Counted from the first letter of the stretch, positions 1-8,154 are shown. The stretch: DNA of 42,705 bases from Deltaproteobacteria bacterium (GCA_029933005.1 JAOZOY010000019.1:1-42705), one strand, 5' to 3'. Program-made: numbers and translations. Notes: generated by a model from the sequence alone, not told the origin.

Positions 1-498
1 TAAAATTTTTGATGATTGAATTGAATTTACAAATCCAGGATGATTGTATGGAAATATCAGTTTTGAAGATCTTATGCGAAATGAATATGCGTCCTCCATA
101 CGAAACAAACTGATTGCTGAGGCTTTTTATCTTACCGGTGATATTGAAGGCTATGGAACCGGTTTTATGCGGATCAGAAAAACATTGGATGATTACTCTG
201 AGATTGCCATGACATTTGAGGAAATAGGCGATTTTTCAGAGTCAATTTGCGAGTTGCTGAACCAGTTATCCCCCATGTCGAAAGGCTGTTTTTTCATTTG
301 AAAAGAGATATGGGAAGAGAAGAACTATAGAGACTTGTCGAGGTTAAAGACCGAAAATATTTCTCTGAGACATATTTGACACCTGCTATGAATGCAGGGT
401 TGATAGAGTTTTCCATCCCAGATAAGCCTAAAAGCAGGCTTCAGCAATACCGCTTGACTCAAAGAGGTCGGCAATGGCTGAAAGATCAAAAAGGATAG
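1..498 (+). pseudogene. Decayed 3' part of an AlbA_2-type (Schlafen/RecG-like) regulator gene, copy 1
   Basis: This is a remnant, not an intact gene. One frame (44-301) reads as the central segment typical of AlbA_2 proteins of the COG2865 type, with the motif RNKLIAEAFYLTGDIEGYG. Homology then moves to another frame (around 260-498) that encodes the winged-helix tail, with SETYLTPAMNAGLIEFSIP and then LQQYRLTQRGRQWL, ending at TAG 496-498. An in-frame amber stop at 328-330 interrupts that tail, so at least one frameshift and one stop break the gene. The 5' part lies outside the window. A parallel remnant lies at 3903-4755 and is likewise followed by radical SAM sequence, so the two are probably products of one duplication. 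Family assignment comes from recognised motifs only; I could not align it. Confidence 0.7.
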
Positions 499-508
499 AG
501 AATAGCTT

Positions 509-1501
509 ATGGAAGCTTGTTTAATCGTCACATATCGCTGCAACGCCAAGTGTTATATGTGCAACACCTGGCAGTATCCGAGCAAAAAAAATGAGGAGTA
601 CGGCCCGGAACTGGTTGATAAGTTGCCGACCGGATTGTCCTTTATCAACATTACCGGTGGTGAACCGTTTCTGCGAAAAGATATTGAAGAGATTGTTGAA
701 AAGGCCTTAACAAAAACCAGAAGACTGGTGATCAGTTCCAATGGTTATTTCACTGACAGGGTTGTTAAATTGTTTGAGCGGTTTGGCAATAAAGTTGGAA
801 TACGTATTTCCATTGAAGGGTTGCCGGCCGCCAATGATGAGTTGCGCGGCATCAAGAACGGTTTTGATCATGGTTTGCGTACCCTGACCACTTTGCATGG
901 GATGGGGATAAAGGATATTGGCTTTGGTATGACGGTTTCAGATCGGAATGCCGATGACATGATCGAACTGTATCGATTGGCTGATGCCATGGGTATGGAA
1001 TTTGCCACCGCTACCACCCATAATTCCTTCTATTTCCATACCCGCGACAACCAGTATAAAGATCAGGAAAAGGTGGCCAGAACATTTGAGAATATTGCGG
1101 TAGAATTGCTTAAAACTAACAAACCGAAAAATTGGTTCCGGGCCTATTTTAACATGGGGCTGGCCCGTAAGGCCCGTGGCCAGAAACGGGCTCTTCCGTG
1201 CGAGGTGGGAACAGACATGTTTTTTGTTGATCCGTTTGGTAATGTTATGCCTTGCAATGGCTCCGATGAACCGATGATAATGGGCAACCTGCATAAACAG
1301 AGTTTTGATGAAATCTGGAATAGCCCTGATGCAACGAAAGTGCGAGAGCAAGTAAAAAATTGTCCTAAGCAGTGTTGGATGATCGGTTCCGCTGCCCCTG
1401 CCATGAAAAAACGGATTTCTGTTCCTGCAAAATGGGTCTTAAAAAATAAACTGAAAGTAATGAAAAGTGGCGGAAAAGACGTTTGTCTGGATCCGATATG
1501 A
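509..1501 (+). CDS. Radical SAM protein with SPASM-like C-terminal cysteines
   Basis: A 330-residue radical SAM enzyme. The [4Fe-4S]/SAM motif CxxxCxxC is at C11, C15 and C18, unusually close to the N-terminus, and the GGEP motif is at 50-53. The C-terminal part carries C231 and C249 (in a DPFGNVMPCN context) and C285/C289 (CPKQC), which resembles a SPASM or twitch domain binding an extra iron-sulfur cluster. The start ATG directly follows the AlbA_2 remnant and has only a weak upstream purine run. The stop overlaps the ATG of the glycosyltransferase by ATGA, so the two are translationally coupled. In an EPS locus, modification of a sugar or a small peptide is plausible, but the substrate is unknown. 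A collapsed relic of a paralogue is at 4759-4821. Confidence 0.88.
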   Translation: MEACLIVTYRCNAKCYMCNTWQYPSKKNEEYGPELVDKLPTGLSFINITGGEPFLRKDIEEIVEKALTKTRRLVISSNGYFTDRVVKLFERFGNKVGIRISIEGLPAANDELRGIKNGFDHGLRTLTTLHGMGIKDIGFGMTVSDRNADDMIELYRLADAMGMEFATATTHNSFYFHTRDNQYKDQEKVARTFENIAVELLKTNKPKNWFRAYFNMGLARKARGQKRALPCEVGTDMFFVDPFGNVMPCNGSDEPMIMGNLHKQSFDEIWNSPDATKVREQVKNCPKQCWMIGSAAPAMKKRISVPAKWVLKNKLKVMKSGGKDVCLDPI

Positions 1502-2595
1502 AAATTTTTGTTACAGGCACAAGAGGCATTCCTGATATTCCCGGCGGGGTGGAAACGCATTGTGAGCATCTTTATCCTCTTATTGTTGACAGGGGGCATG
1601 ATGTTCTGCTGGCGACCCGGAGCACTTATGTCACGGATAACAGAGTTTTTTGGAAAGGGGTCAGGCTGATTAAGTGTTTTTCTCCTGGTGCAAAAAGTCT
1701 TGAAGCTATTGTTCATACCTTTATTGCTCTACTGAAGGCCCGTCTGTACAATCCAGATGTAGTTCATATACATGCAGTTGGTCCTGCTTTGTTAACTCCA
1801 TTAGCCAGACTTCTCGGTCTGAAAGTAGTATTCACGAATCATGGCCCTGATTATGACAGACAGAAGTGGGGAAAGCTGGCGAAATTTGCTCTGCGTTTGG
1901 GGGAAAAACTAGGAGGGGTATGGGCTAATGAGATTATTGTTATTTCGGATGTGATTAAAGATATTATCCGTAAGCGCTGCCACAGGGAAAGTAACCTTGT
2001 CTACAATGGAGTACCTGTGCCGGTCTTGAGCAACAATTTTGATTTTTTGGATAAATTTAACATAAAGCCGGGAAAATATCTGTTGGCTGTGGCCCGATTT
2101 GTGCCCGAGAAGGGGTTGACTGATTTGATAAAAGCTTTTCAGGGGTTGGAGTCTGATCTTCAGCTTGTCATTGCCGGGGATGCGGATCATGAAACGGCTT
2201 ACAGCCGGGATTTAAAAAAGAGAGCAGCAAACGATGAACGAATAGTTTTAACAGGCTATATTACAGGTGATGATCTGAATCAGATTTTTAGCCATGCGCG
2301 GCTTTTCGTATTACCTTCTTATCATGAAGGGCTTCCAATTGCGTTACTTGAGGCGATGAGTTATGGCTTGCCGGTTCTTGTGTCTGATATTCCGGCTAAT
2401 AAAGAGATTGATTTGCCAACGGAGCGGTATTTTTGTTGCGGGGACCTTGATGATCTGCGGGACAAAATGAGAAAATTGCTTAAAAGAAGTCTGTCTGACG
2501 TTGAAAAACGTGATTTACGGGATCGAGTAATTACACATTATAATTGGTCCAGGATTGCAGATCAGACGATTGCCGTTTATGAAAAAATAATTTAA
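1498..2595 (+). CDS. GT4-family (GT-B fold) glycosyltransferase
   Basis: A 365-residue cytosolic glycosyltransferase. The N-terminus (MKIFVTGTRGIPDIPGGVE) carries the glycine-rich acceptor-site loop common in GT4 enzymes. The C-terminal Rossmann domain has the EX7E-type motif in HEGLPIALLEAMSYG, used to bind the nucleotide sugar. I chose ATG 1498 because it forms an ATGA overlap with the radical SAM stop; a TTG 15 bases upstream would also be open but lies inside the upstream gene. It probably adds a sugar to a lipid-linked glycan in the EPS pathway of this locus. Donor and acceptor cannot be told from sequence. Confidence 0.88.
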   Translation: MKIFVTGTRGIPDIPGGVETHCEHLYPLIVDRGHDVLLATRSTYVTDNRVFWKGVRLIKCFSPGAKSLEAIVHTFIALLKARLYNPDVVHIHAVGPALLTPLARLLGLKVVFTNHGPDYDRQKWGKLAKFALRLGEKLGGVWANEIIVISDVIKDIIRKRCHRESNLVYNGVPVPVLSNNFDFLDKFNIKPGKYLLAVARFVPEKGLTDLIKAFQGLESDLQLVIAGDADHETAYSRDLKKRAANDERIVLTGYITGDDLNQIFSHARLFVLPSYHEGLPIALLEAMSYGLPVLVSDIPANKEIDLPTERYFCCGDLDDLRDKMRKLLKRSLSDVEKRDLRDRVITHYNWSRIADQTIAVYEKII

Positions 2596-2635
2596 TTACT
2601 TCAATTTTTCATGCCAAACTAATGTTAATCTGTTC

Positions 2636-2804
2636 GTAACCGTTCACCAGCACCTCACGGAGTCTACGCTTACCTCTTCGTCCATTTCGACCTGCTTGAA
2701 TAACACCAGTATGCTTCGCAGGACTAAATGAACGAACCTAAGGTACTGGTAAACGGTTACAAGGACTGTGGCTCCCGTAAATTAGTGGTCTGGTGAACGG
2801 TTAC
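2636..2804 (-). repeat. Dispersed intergenic repeat, copy A (long-core type)
   Basis: The left end GTAACCGTTCACCAGCACCT (2636-2655) pairs with an inverted inner end at 2741-2760 (18 of 20 positions) and again with an outer inverted end finishing at 2804 (GTAACCGTTCACCAG is exact). The two right ends are 44 bp apart. The core, read on the minus strand, contains GAAGCATAC and GGTAAGCGTAGACTC, also found in copies D (27830) and E (35297). It fills most of the 292-bp gap between the glycosyltransferase and the toxin gene; nothing else was recognised there. Confidence 0.8.
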
Positions 2805-2887
2805 ATCTGTTCGAATAGGGCAAAGGGGGGGACAGCCGAATAAGTCTTACGAATCGGCTGGGATTAGCGCAAAGGTGCAAAGGGGGC

Positions 2888-3172
2888 TTACAAACGATTT
2901 GGCCATTTTCGTGATGTGTGATAGACACGTAAAATATGGACTGCCTTATCCTTGACACGATAAGGGACAATGTAGGGCAAACCTGGAATGACCAGCTCTT
3001 TTGTGCCCGGAACACGGCCGGCACGACCGATTCCCTGTTGCTCTTTCAGAAGCGAAACCGCTTTAATGATTTTCACGATAACATCTACAGCCACGGCGGG
3101 GCTATCCTCGGAGATATAGGTCTCAATTGCATCAAGATCAAAGAGTGCCTGCCGAAGCCATCTAACGCGCAA
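2888..3172 (-). CDS. RelE/ParE-family toxin of a type II toxin-antitoxin system
   Basis: A 94-residue protein of the RelE/ParE fold. It starts LRVRWLRQALFDLDAIETY, a typical first strand and helix, and ends in the pattern YIVPYRVKDKAVHILRVYH found in the last strands of ParE/RelE toxins. Members either poison gyrase (ParE) or cleave mRNA on the ribosome (RelE); sequence alone does not decide which. I chose the TTG start at 3172 because GGAGG sits six bases before it and because it overlaps the antitoxin stop, the usual coupling in such operons. A longer ATG-started form (from 3205 or 3223) would add residues that do not fit the family. It is transcribed after its antitoxin on the minus strand. 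Confidence 0.87.
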   Translation of the reverse strand: MRVRWLRQALFDLDAIETYISEDSPAVAVDVIVKIIKAVSLLKEQQGIGRAGRVPGTKELVIPGLPYIVPYRVKDKAVHILRVYHTSRKWPNRL

Positions 3173-3410
3173 CCTTTGCCTCCCACTTGGCAAGAACCTT
3201 GTCATGGTCAACAAAAACCGCATCGGGTCTGTCTGCTTCGGCTAAGGCTTGGGCAATACCATTGATCTGCCATTCATTCACGTCAAGGTACAGTTCCAAT
3301 GCCTCTTCGATGACATAGGATTTTGAACGTCTGGTAGCTTGGGCCAAGGCCTCAAGACGTATTTTTGTAGTCGGTTTGACACGTACTGTCACACTTGCGG
3401 CTTTAAGCAT
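3162..3410 (-). CDS. Ribbon-helix-helix (CopG/ParD-like) antitoxin
   Basis: An 82-residue antitoxin. The N-terminal segment ASVTVRVKPTTKIRLEALA then SYVIEEALELYL is a ribbon-helix-helix DNA-binding domain; the C-terminal half (DEVNxW-like helix and an acidic VFVDHDKVLAKWEAK tail) would wrap the toxin. I prefer ATG 3410 because GGAGGG lies seven bases upstream; an ATG at 3440 lies inside the operator palindrome. The stop overlaps the toxin start. RHH antitoxins normally repress their own operon, and a perfect palindrome of suitable position is present upstream. Confidence 0.87.
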   Translation of the reverse strand: MLKAASVTVRVKPTTKIRLEALAQATRRSKSYVIEEALELYLDVNEWQINGIAQALAEADRPDAVFVDHDKVLAKWEAKVAR

Positions 3411-3425
3411 GAGGGAACCCTCCAT

Positions 3426-3471
3426 GTAATACATTTTCATACAATGTATGAAAATGTATTACAATCGTCAA
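3426..3471 (-). promoter_or_regulatory. Promoter and perfect palindromic operator of the RHH/ParE operon
   Basis: The palindrome has two perfect 17-bp arms, GTAATACATTTTCATAC (3426-3442) and its complement (3446-3462), around a 3-bp spacer. On the minus strand a -35 TTGACG (3471-3466) and a -10 TACATT (3448-3443) are 17 bp apart, so the -10 box lies inside the palindrome. Bound antitoxin would block RNA polymerase directly. The positions are seen; repression is inferred from the family. Confidence 0.72.
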
Positions 3472-3652
3472 GTGCAATGTGACTTTTTTTAATATAAGGG
3501 TGGATGCCATGCAGCGGTGTATTAAATGAAGTTTGGGCTGAGTTTGATAAGGACGCTGAATCGTGTACTCTTGACTTTTTCGGATTGCCAGTCTGCAAAC
3601 TGTTAACTATGTGATGTTAAACGACTTATTTTAAATCGACACAAAATTGTTA

Positions 3653-3837
3653 GTGATTACCACTAATCTTCAGCCAAACAAGAAGTCTCACGATTAACTT
3701 GTTGATATCTTTGAAGTACTTTTTTCCCATAACGTCATTCCCGCGAAGGCGGGAATCCAGAGGGATCGGCTGGACTTCCTAGATTCCCGCCTTCGCGGGA
3801 ATGACGCTGAGATAGGCTGAAGATTAGTGGTAATCAC
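3653..3837. mobile_element. MITE-like element with 23-bp perfect terminal inverted repeats
   Basis: Perfect 23-bp inverted ends (3653-3675 and 3815-3837, starting GTGATTACCACTAATC) bound a 185-bp segment with no coding capacity. The 9-mer AAAATTGTT occurs on both sides (3643-3651 and 3838-3846), one base off the left end, which looks like a target-site duplication. A second perfect inverted repeat of 25 bp (3733-3757 and 3782-3806) is nested inside, built on the widespread CGTCATTCCCGCGAAGGCGG unit. No transposase is present. In the rest of the 3473-3902 gap nothing else was recognised. Confidence 0.75.
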
Positions 3838-3902
3838 AAAATTGTTTATGGAGAGGCGTTAAGCGCCTATTTGTTGGTATTGGCTGCCCTAAGCAGGAAA
3901 AT

Positions 3903-4755
3903 ATGAATATTGCAAAAATAGTAACATTACCTGAGAGCAAAATTCTTGAATTTAAACGAGATATTTCTCCGCTTAAACAAATCATGAAAACTATTGTTGC
4001 TTTTGCCAATACTGCCGGCGGCGTCATAGTTATTGGAAGAGGGGATAATGGGGAAATTGATATTGTTTCACTGGAAGGCAAATCTTTGTTATGCGTCCGT
4101 GTTGCTCACTGGCCCGGGCCGTTTTATTTGAAAAGTGAAGGGGAAGCGCATGGAGTTTATATTCGCTTGGGCTCCTCTACCCGTCAGTCTGGCCCGGAAT
4201 TTATTGCGGAAATAAAGCGTCAGCGGGAAAATAAATCGTTCGATCAGCTTCCATGCCCTGATTATGACATTGAAGCTTTGGATTATCAGTTTATTCAAAA
4301 AGAATTTGGCAAAATGGGAAGAAAGATAAAAGAGCAACAGCTTGTTTCTCTCGGCCTGTTGACTCCCTTTGCCGGCAGAAATGTTGTTACATACGGCGGG
4401 CTTATAAGGATTAAGGATTTCTGTCAGGCGAATGGCTATCCAATTCCGGAGTGGCAGGAAATTGGCCCGGTTTTGCGAGTAATTTTGCACCCTCATCCTG
4501 AAGTAGAAGAGTCTGCCCCCCCGGTTATCCCCCAGTCCGGAAAGTTCTAAGTGTCTGTAAAAACGTCAATTACAGAAAAAATATGCAGGAACAACTAAAT
4601 ATAAAAAATATTTCCTGGAACATTATTTGAAACCAGCTCTGGAGCAAGGTATGTTGGAGATGACGATACTGGAAAAACCAAACAGCCCGTTGCAGCAATA
4701 CCGTTTGACTGAAATTGGACGGCAATGGCTGAGAGTGCAAAAGAATAGAGAATAG
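3903..4755 (+). pseudogene. AlbA_2-type regulator gene, copy 2, with internal deletions and frameshifts
   Basis: The open frame 3903-4550 (215 residues) starts like an AlbA_2 protein: ESKILEFKRDISPLK, then IVAFANTAGGVIVIGRGDNGEI. About 30-40 residues normally present between GDNGEI and SLEGKSLL are missing. After YGGLIRI the frame jumps directly to a C-terminal segment (KDFCQANGYPIPEWQEIG), so the central region present in copy 1 (1-498) is absent. After the stop at 4550, homology goes on in other frames to LKPALEQGMLEMTI and LQQYRLTEIGRQWL, ending at TAG 4753-4755. The shortened product may still be translated, but I judge it a decayed gene. It probably encoded a regulator of the AlbA_2 plus winged-helix class. 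Confidence 0.7.
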
Positions 4756-4758
4756 GTT

Positions 4759-4821
4759 ATGGAAGCATATCTGGAGGTCACCTATTGCTGTAATGCCAAA
4801 TGGGTTCTGAAAATAAACTGA
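4759..4821 (+). pseudogene. Collapsed relic of a radical SAM gene
   Basis: This 20-codon open frame begins MEAYLEVTYCCNAK, matching the first 14 residues of the radical SAM gene at 509 (MEACLIVTYRCNAK), and goes straight on to WVLK, matching that gene's C-terminal AKWVLKNKLK. About 300 codons are missing, with the join at the AAATG shared by both breakpoints. The upstream AlbA_2 tail and the GAATAG-gtt-ATG context are also conserved between the copies. The ATG at 4800, which could be taken as the exosortase start, falls inside this relic. Confidence 0.8.
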
Positions 4822-4832
4822 AAATAAGAAAA

Positions 4833-6377
4833 ATGAGAAAAAAAAGCATGTTTAATGCATCTTCGGGACGAGGCAGGCTCCCCATCTATTTGGCTCTGTT
4901 GATTCTCATTAGTTTGTTTGCTTCGTATTGGCCAATTTTGCAGAAGCTTGCTCTACGATGGAACAGCGGAGATAACAGCTACTGTTATCTCGTTGTCCCG
5001 GTTTTTCTCTATTTATGCTGGGAAAGAAAGGAAGATTTTCGTTTTACGGAGTTCGATTGGTCTGTCTGGGGTCTGTTTCCGGCCCTGCTGTCTGTTGTTA
5101 CCATCATTATCGGAGAACTAGGCTCGGTTGAATCGCTTCTTTATTTAGGTTTATGGGGTTGCGTAATAAGTGTTATCATAACCATGTATGGATTGCGGAG
5201 AAGTCTGGCCCTCTGGTTTCCCCTGCTTATTCTATTATTTATTATACCTCTTCCTCCCTTTATCAATCGTATCCTCACTTTCAAAATGAAGATGGCGGCC
5301 AGTTCTCTGTCCGTGGAAATGCTCCGGGCAACAGGTGTTTCAGTACTGCAGAATGGCAATATACTTGACCTGGGAGTTACAAAGATGCAGGTGGTGGATG
5401 CCTGCAGCGGCTTACGGTATATCGTCTCCATGTTTCTGATGGCCCTGCTCATCGGCCATTTTTTTGTGAGTGGCTGGTGGCGGAAAATATTACTGGTACT
5501 TCTTGTTTACCCGTTGTCCATTATTATTAATGCGGTACGGATTTTTATTACCGGAATTTTGCTTATTCGTGGTTACCAGTCTTTGACCGAAGGAGTTTTT
5601 CATGATGGGGCCGGCCTCATTGCTTTTCTTGTGGCTGGAGGAGTACTTTTTGTCTTTGCCGGGATTATTATGAAGATCGGTACTGTCGGCAAAGTACGTC
5701 TATGGCGTGATCCGGGTGCTTCTCAAGTCTCATCTTTCAGGCCATTGCTGCTTACCGCCTGTTTCTGCATGTTGTTTGCCGGTAGTGGTTGGGGCTTGCA
5801 GAATATGGCTTCCGCATTAACCATCCCCCAGAGAAACAGTTTTGTCTCTTTTCCCATGGAAATTGCAGAATGGCAGGGAAGCAGGAGTTATCTGTCCCAG
5901 GAGATTCTTGATTCGCTCTGGGCCGATGATTACGTTAACGCGACATTCACCCGGAAAGGGTCGCCAAATGTTATCTATCTTCTCATTCCTTATTATGAAT
6001 ACCAGGGAACCCGCCATACTGCCCATGCGCCGCAATCATGTCTGCTTGGAGGAGGCTGGGGGATGACTAGATCAGGCACAACCAGGGTGGCAGTGCCAGA
6101 CCGGGAGATAGATGCAGGTATGATGCTGCTTGAAAAAGATAATCATCGGATGTTGGCCGGTTATTTTTTTCTGCAGCGCGGCCGGGTCATTATCAGCCCT
6201 TGGTGGAATAAGTTCTACCTGATGCTTGATGCTGTGAAAATGCGCAGGACGGATGGGGCCTTAGTACGTATTGAAATGACAGTGGCTGAGGGGCAGGATC
6301 TTGACGAGGCGGAAAAGATGTTGCATGAGTTTATTGCCGGATTGTGGCCGCTGTTGTCTGAATACGTTCCTGATTGA
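4833..6377 (+). CDS. xrtD: Exosortase fused to an EpsI domain (XrtD-like)
   Basis: A polytopic membrane protein of about 514 residues. The N-terminal half has about eight hydrophobic segments and the exosortase signature: Cys191 in VDACSGLRY, Arg236 in NAVRIF, His257 in FHDGAG (counting from ATG 4833). These match the Cys/Arg/His triad that cleaves and reattaches C-terminal sorting signals. After a last membrane segment (near 305-325) comes an EpsI-type domain of about 190 residues, with YEYQGTRHTAHAPQSC as its conserved core. Length and fusion resemble the VPLPA-CTERM-specific XrtD subfamily; that assignment is less certain. The frame is open from ATG 4800, but that codon is in a radical SAM relic; 4833 or 4848 is more natural, and none has a clear ribosome binding site. 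No sorting-signal substrate lies in the window. Confidence 0.85.
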   Translation: MRKKSMFNASSGRGRLPIYLALLILISLFASYWPILQKLALRWNSGDNSYCYLVVPVFLYLCWERKEDFRFTEFDWSVWGLFPALLSVVTIIIGELGSVESLLYLGLWGCVISVIITMYGLRRSLALWFPLLILLFIIPLPPFINRILTFKMKMAASSLSVEMLRATGVSVLQNGNILDLGVTKMQVVDACSGLRYIVSMFLMALLIGHFFVSGWWRKILLVLLVYPLSIIINAVRIFITGILLIRGYQSLTEGVFHDGAGLIAFLVAGGVLFVFAGIIMKIGTVGKVRLWRDPGASQVSSFRPLLLTACFCMLFAGSGWGLQNMASALTIPQRNSFVSFPMEIAEWQGSRSYLSQEILDSLWADDYVNATFTRKGSPNVIYLLIPYYEYQGTRHTAHAPQSCLLGGGWGMTRSGTTRVAVPDREIDAGMMLLEKDNHRMLAGYFFLQRGRVIISPWWNKFYLMLDAVKMRRTDGALVRIEMTVAEGQDLDEAEKMLHEFIAGLWPLLSEYVPD

Positions 6378-6414
6378 TGGGTAAAGAAGCAGAAAAATAT
6401 TGTTTTAGGCTGTG

Positions 6415-6453
6415 GTCTACATTAAGCTGTAATAAATACATTTTTGTGTAGAC
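6415..6453 (+). promoter_or_regulatory. Possible operator of the AbiE-like module
   Basis: The arms GTCTACA (6415-6421) and TGTAGAC (6447-6453) are perfect inverted repeats with a 25-bp spacer, ending ten bases before the antitoxin ATG. AbiEi antitoxins of known systems autorepress through inverted repeats upstream of their start. The repeat is seen; its use as an operator is inferred. No convincing -35/-10 pair was identified. Confidence 0.4.
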
Positions 6454-6463
6454 TAGGAAGAAA

Positions 6464-7012
6464 ATGCAACCCATAAAACAATTGACAGAAACCTTGGCGC
6501 GTCTTGCGAATACGGAACATTTTCTGTTTTCCTTGTCTGACTTAACGGCCATTACTCCAGAGCTTAGCCCGGCAGCCTTCAAGGCCTTGGTCGGCAGAGC
6601 TGTGAAGGCTGGTGTACTCAGGCGTGTTTGCCGTGGGCTTTATCTGTATCCCAGGGTGGAATATCCAGCTGGGCTGCTTTTATATTACGCAGCTGCTCGA
6701 CTGCGCGCTCAGGAATTCAATTACATCAGCCTGGAATCTGTGTTGAGTGATGTGGGTGTGATTTCACAAATACCCATGAGCTGGGTTACTATAATGTCTT
6801 CCGGTCGCAGCAATATTATTGACTGTGGTAATTGGGGTCATATTGAATTTATTCATACTAAAAAAGTGCTGAAGCAAGTGGAGGAACATATACATTATGA
6901 TAGCCGTTGCCGTATGTGGCGTGCTTCCGTCGCCCTGGCTCTTCGGGACATGGCTTTGACCAGGAGAAGCACTGATTTGATTGACATGGAGTTGACCCGT
7001 GAGTTTGTTTGA
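6464..7012 (+). CDS. AbiEi-like antitoxin (type IV toxin-antitoxin system)
   Basis: A 182-residue protein. The N-terminal part (about 1-65) is a winged-helix domain with the typical ending GRAVKAGVLRRVCRGLYLYP; the rest contains the AbiEi segment with YISLESVLSDVGVI and GHIEFIHTKK. AbiEi antitoxins bind DNA to repress the operon and counter a nucleotidyltransferase toxin without forming a stable complex with it. The start ATG has AGGAAG just upstream. The 3' end overlaps the toxin gene by 14 bp. The module sits between the exosortase and the sugar transferase, so it has probably been inserted into the EPS locus. Such pairs often act as abortive-infection phage defence; that role is not shown here. 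Confidence 0.85.
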   Translation: MQPIKQLTETLARLANTEHFLFSLSDLTAITPELSPAAFKALVGRAVKAGVLRRVCRGLYLYPRVEYPAGLLLYYAAARLRAQEFNYISLESVLSDVGVISQIPMSWVTIMSSGRSNIIDCGNWGHIEFIHTKKVLKQVEEHIHYDSRCRMWRASVALALRDMALTRRSTDLIDMELTREFV

Positions 7013-7895
7013 TCGTCTGGTCTCTCAAGCGTTAGTGAATCTGGATGAATTGGCGCCATTGCGAACAGTGGTTGAGAAAGAGCTGTTGCACCATGATATT
7101 CTGCGTGAAATGAGTGGCGCCGGTCTGTTGAAAAAATTGACCTTTATCGGTGGAACATGTCTACGTGCCTGTTATGGCTCGAACCGGCTCAGTGAAAATC
7201 TGGATTTTACAGGGGGGCAGGATTTTAACCGCCGGACACTGGCTAACCTTGGGGATATATTAGTAAAACGGTTACGGGTGAAGTACGATCTTGCAGTGGA
7301 GGTAAGTGAACCGGTGAAAGAATGCGGAAATGTTGATACCTGGAAACTGAAGGTCATTACCCGTCCCGGTCAACAACATCAGCCCACGCAAAGAATTCAT
7401 ATTGATGTTTGCGCTATTCCGAGTTATGACCGACATCCCATGCTCCTGCGCAATCACTATGGCGTGGAAATGGGGACTTCAGGTTTGATTATCCAGGCAC
7501 AGAGTCGTGAGGAAATTTTTGCCGATAAGATAGTAGCTTTTGCTCTCAGGCCGAATCGTATAAAGAATCGAGATTTGTGGGATATTGGCTGGTTAAAACA
7601 GCAAAATATTGAGTTGCCTGTTGAGCTGGTTTGCCGAAAGGCTGTGGATCATTCATGTAAAATCGAAGATTTTGTAAAGTTACTCAATGAGCGTGCCGGG
7701 CAATTAGCTGATGATCCGGGAGTTCGTCAAAATTTTATTCATGAAATGCAGAGATTTTTGCCGGCGCAGATTTCTTCCGCAACAGTTACAGATGAAGGGT
7801 TTTGGTCTTATCTGTCCTCTCTTGTCCGCTCAGAATGTAAAAGCGTCATTCATGTAGCTTCAGGAAACCGGAAAGATAAAGGATTTAAGATGTAA
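6999..7895 (+). CDS. AbiEii-like nucleotidyltransferase toxin
   Basis: A 298-residue member of the AbiEii/AbiGii family. The nucleotidyltransferase signature is at 50-70: GGTCLRACYG followed by SENLDF. In the family the second part is usually SEDLDF, with two aspartates chelating metal; here the first is Asn67, and only Asp69 remains. Further family motifs are present: IHIDVCAIP (near 130), SREEIFADKIVAFALR and KNRDLWDIGWL (about 166-200). The GTG start at 6999 has GGAG seven bases upstream and overlaps the antitoxin end. Family members modify tRNA or other targets with nucleotides to stop growth. The Asp-to-Asn change may weaken or alter activity, or be tolerated in this subgroup. Confidence 0.85.
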   Translation: MSLFDRLVSQALVNLDELAPLRTVVEKELLHHDILREMSGAGLLKKLTFIGGTCLRACYGSNRLSENLDFTGGQDFNRRTLANLGDILVKRLRVKYDLAVEVSEPVKECGNVDTWKLKVITRPGQQHQPTQRIHIDVCAIPSYDRHPMLLRNHYGVEMGTSGLIIQAQSREEIFADKIVAFALRPNRIKNRDLWDIGWLKQQNIELPVELVCRKAVDHSCKIEDFVKLLNERAGQLADDPGVRQNFIHEMQRFLPAQISSATVTDEGFWSYLSSLVRSECKSVIHVASGNRKDKGFKM

Positions 7896-7911
7896 TTTAC
7901 AGCCAAGTTTG

Positions 7912-7965
7912 TTGGGTTTGAGATGCTGGGAAATCAGTAAATAGCCTGTATTTACTCAAACCCAA
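7912..7965. repeat. Inverted repeat in the gap after the AbiE-like module
   Basis: The perfect 11-bp arms TTGGGTTTGAG (7912-7922) and CTCAAACCCAA (7955-7965) flank a 32-bp loop; there is no T-run, so it is not a standard terminator. A related TTTAACCCAACCTACG follows near 7987. A short frame ending at about 8126 (FNRNAQIDFLEWVNRG) could be a gene relic but I do not recognise it. Nothing else was seen in 7896-8154. Confidence 0.4.
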
Positions 7966-8154
7966 TAATTCCGGCGGGTATTAAAATTTAACCCAACCTA
8001 CGAAAAAACATCATTAAATCCATACAATACATTAACCCGGAAAGTTGAGTTGGATTTTAATCGGAATGCACAGATAGACTTCCTTGAATGGGTAAACAGG
8101 GGAGCATCGGCTGAAATTACATTATAAATAACAGTGCAAAATTGAAAAGAAAAA

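Noticed and set aside
1144-1716. 190-codon minus-strand open frame across the radical SAM and glycosyltransferase genes
   Set aside because: Antisense to two genes with clear catalytic motifs, no family features.
4800-4832. ATG 4800 as the exosortase start
   Set aside because: This ATG belongs to the relic of the radical SAM tail; no ribosome binding site and no family residues precede 4833.
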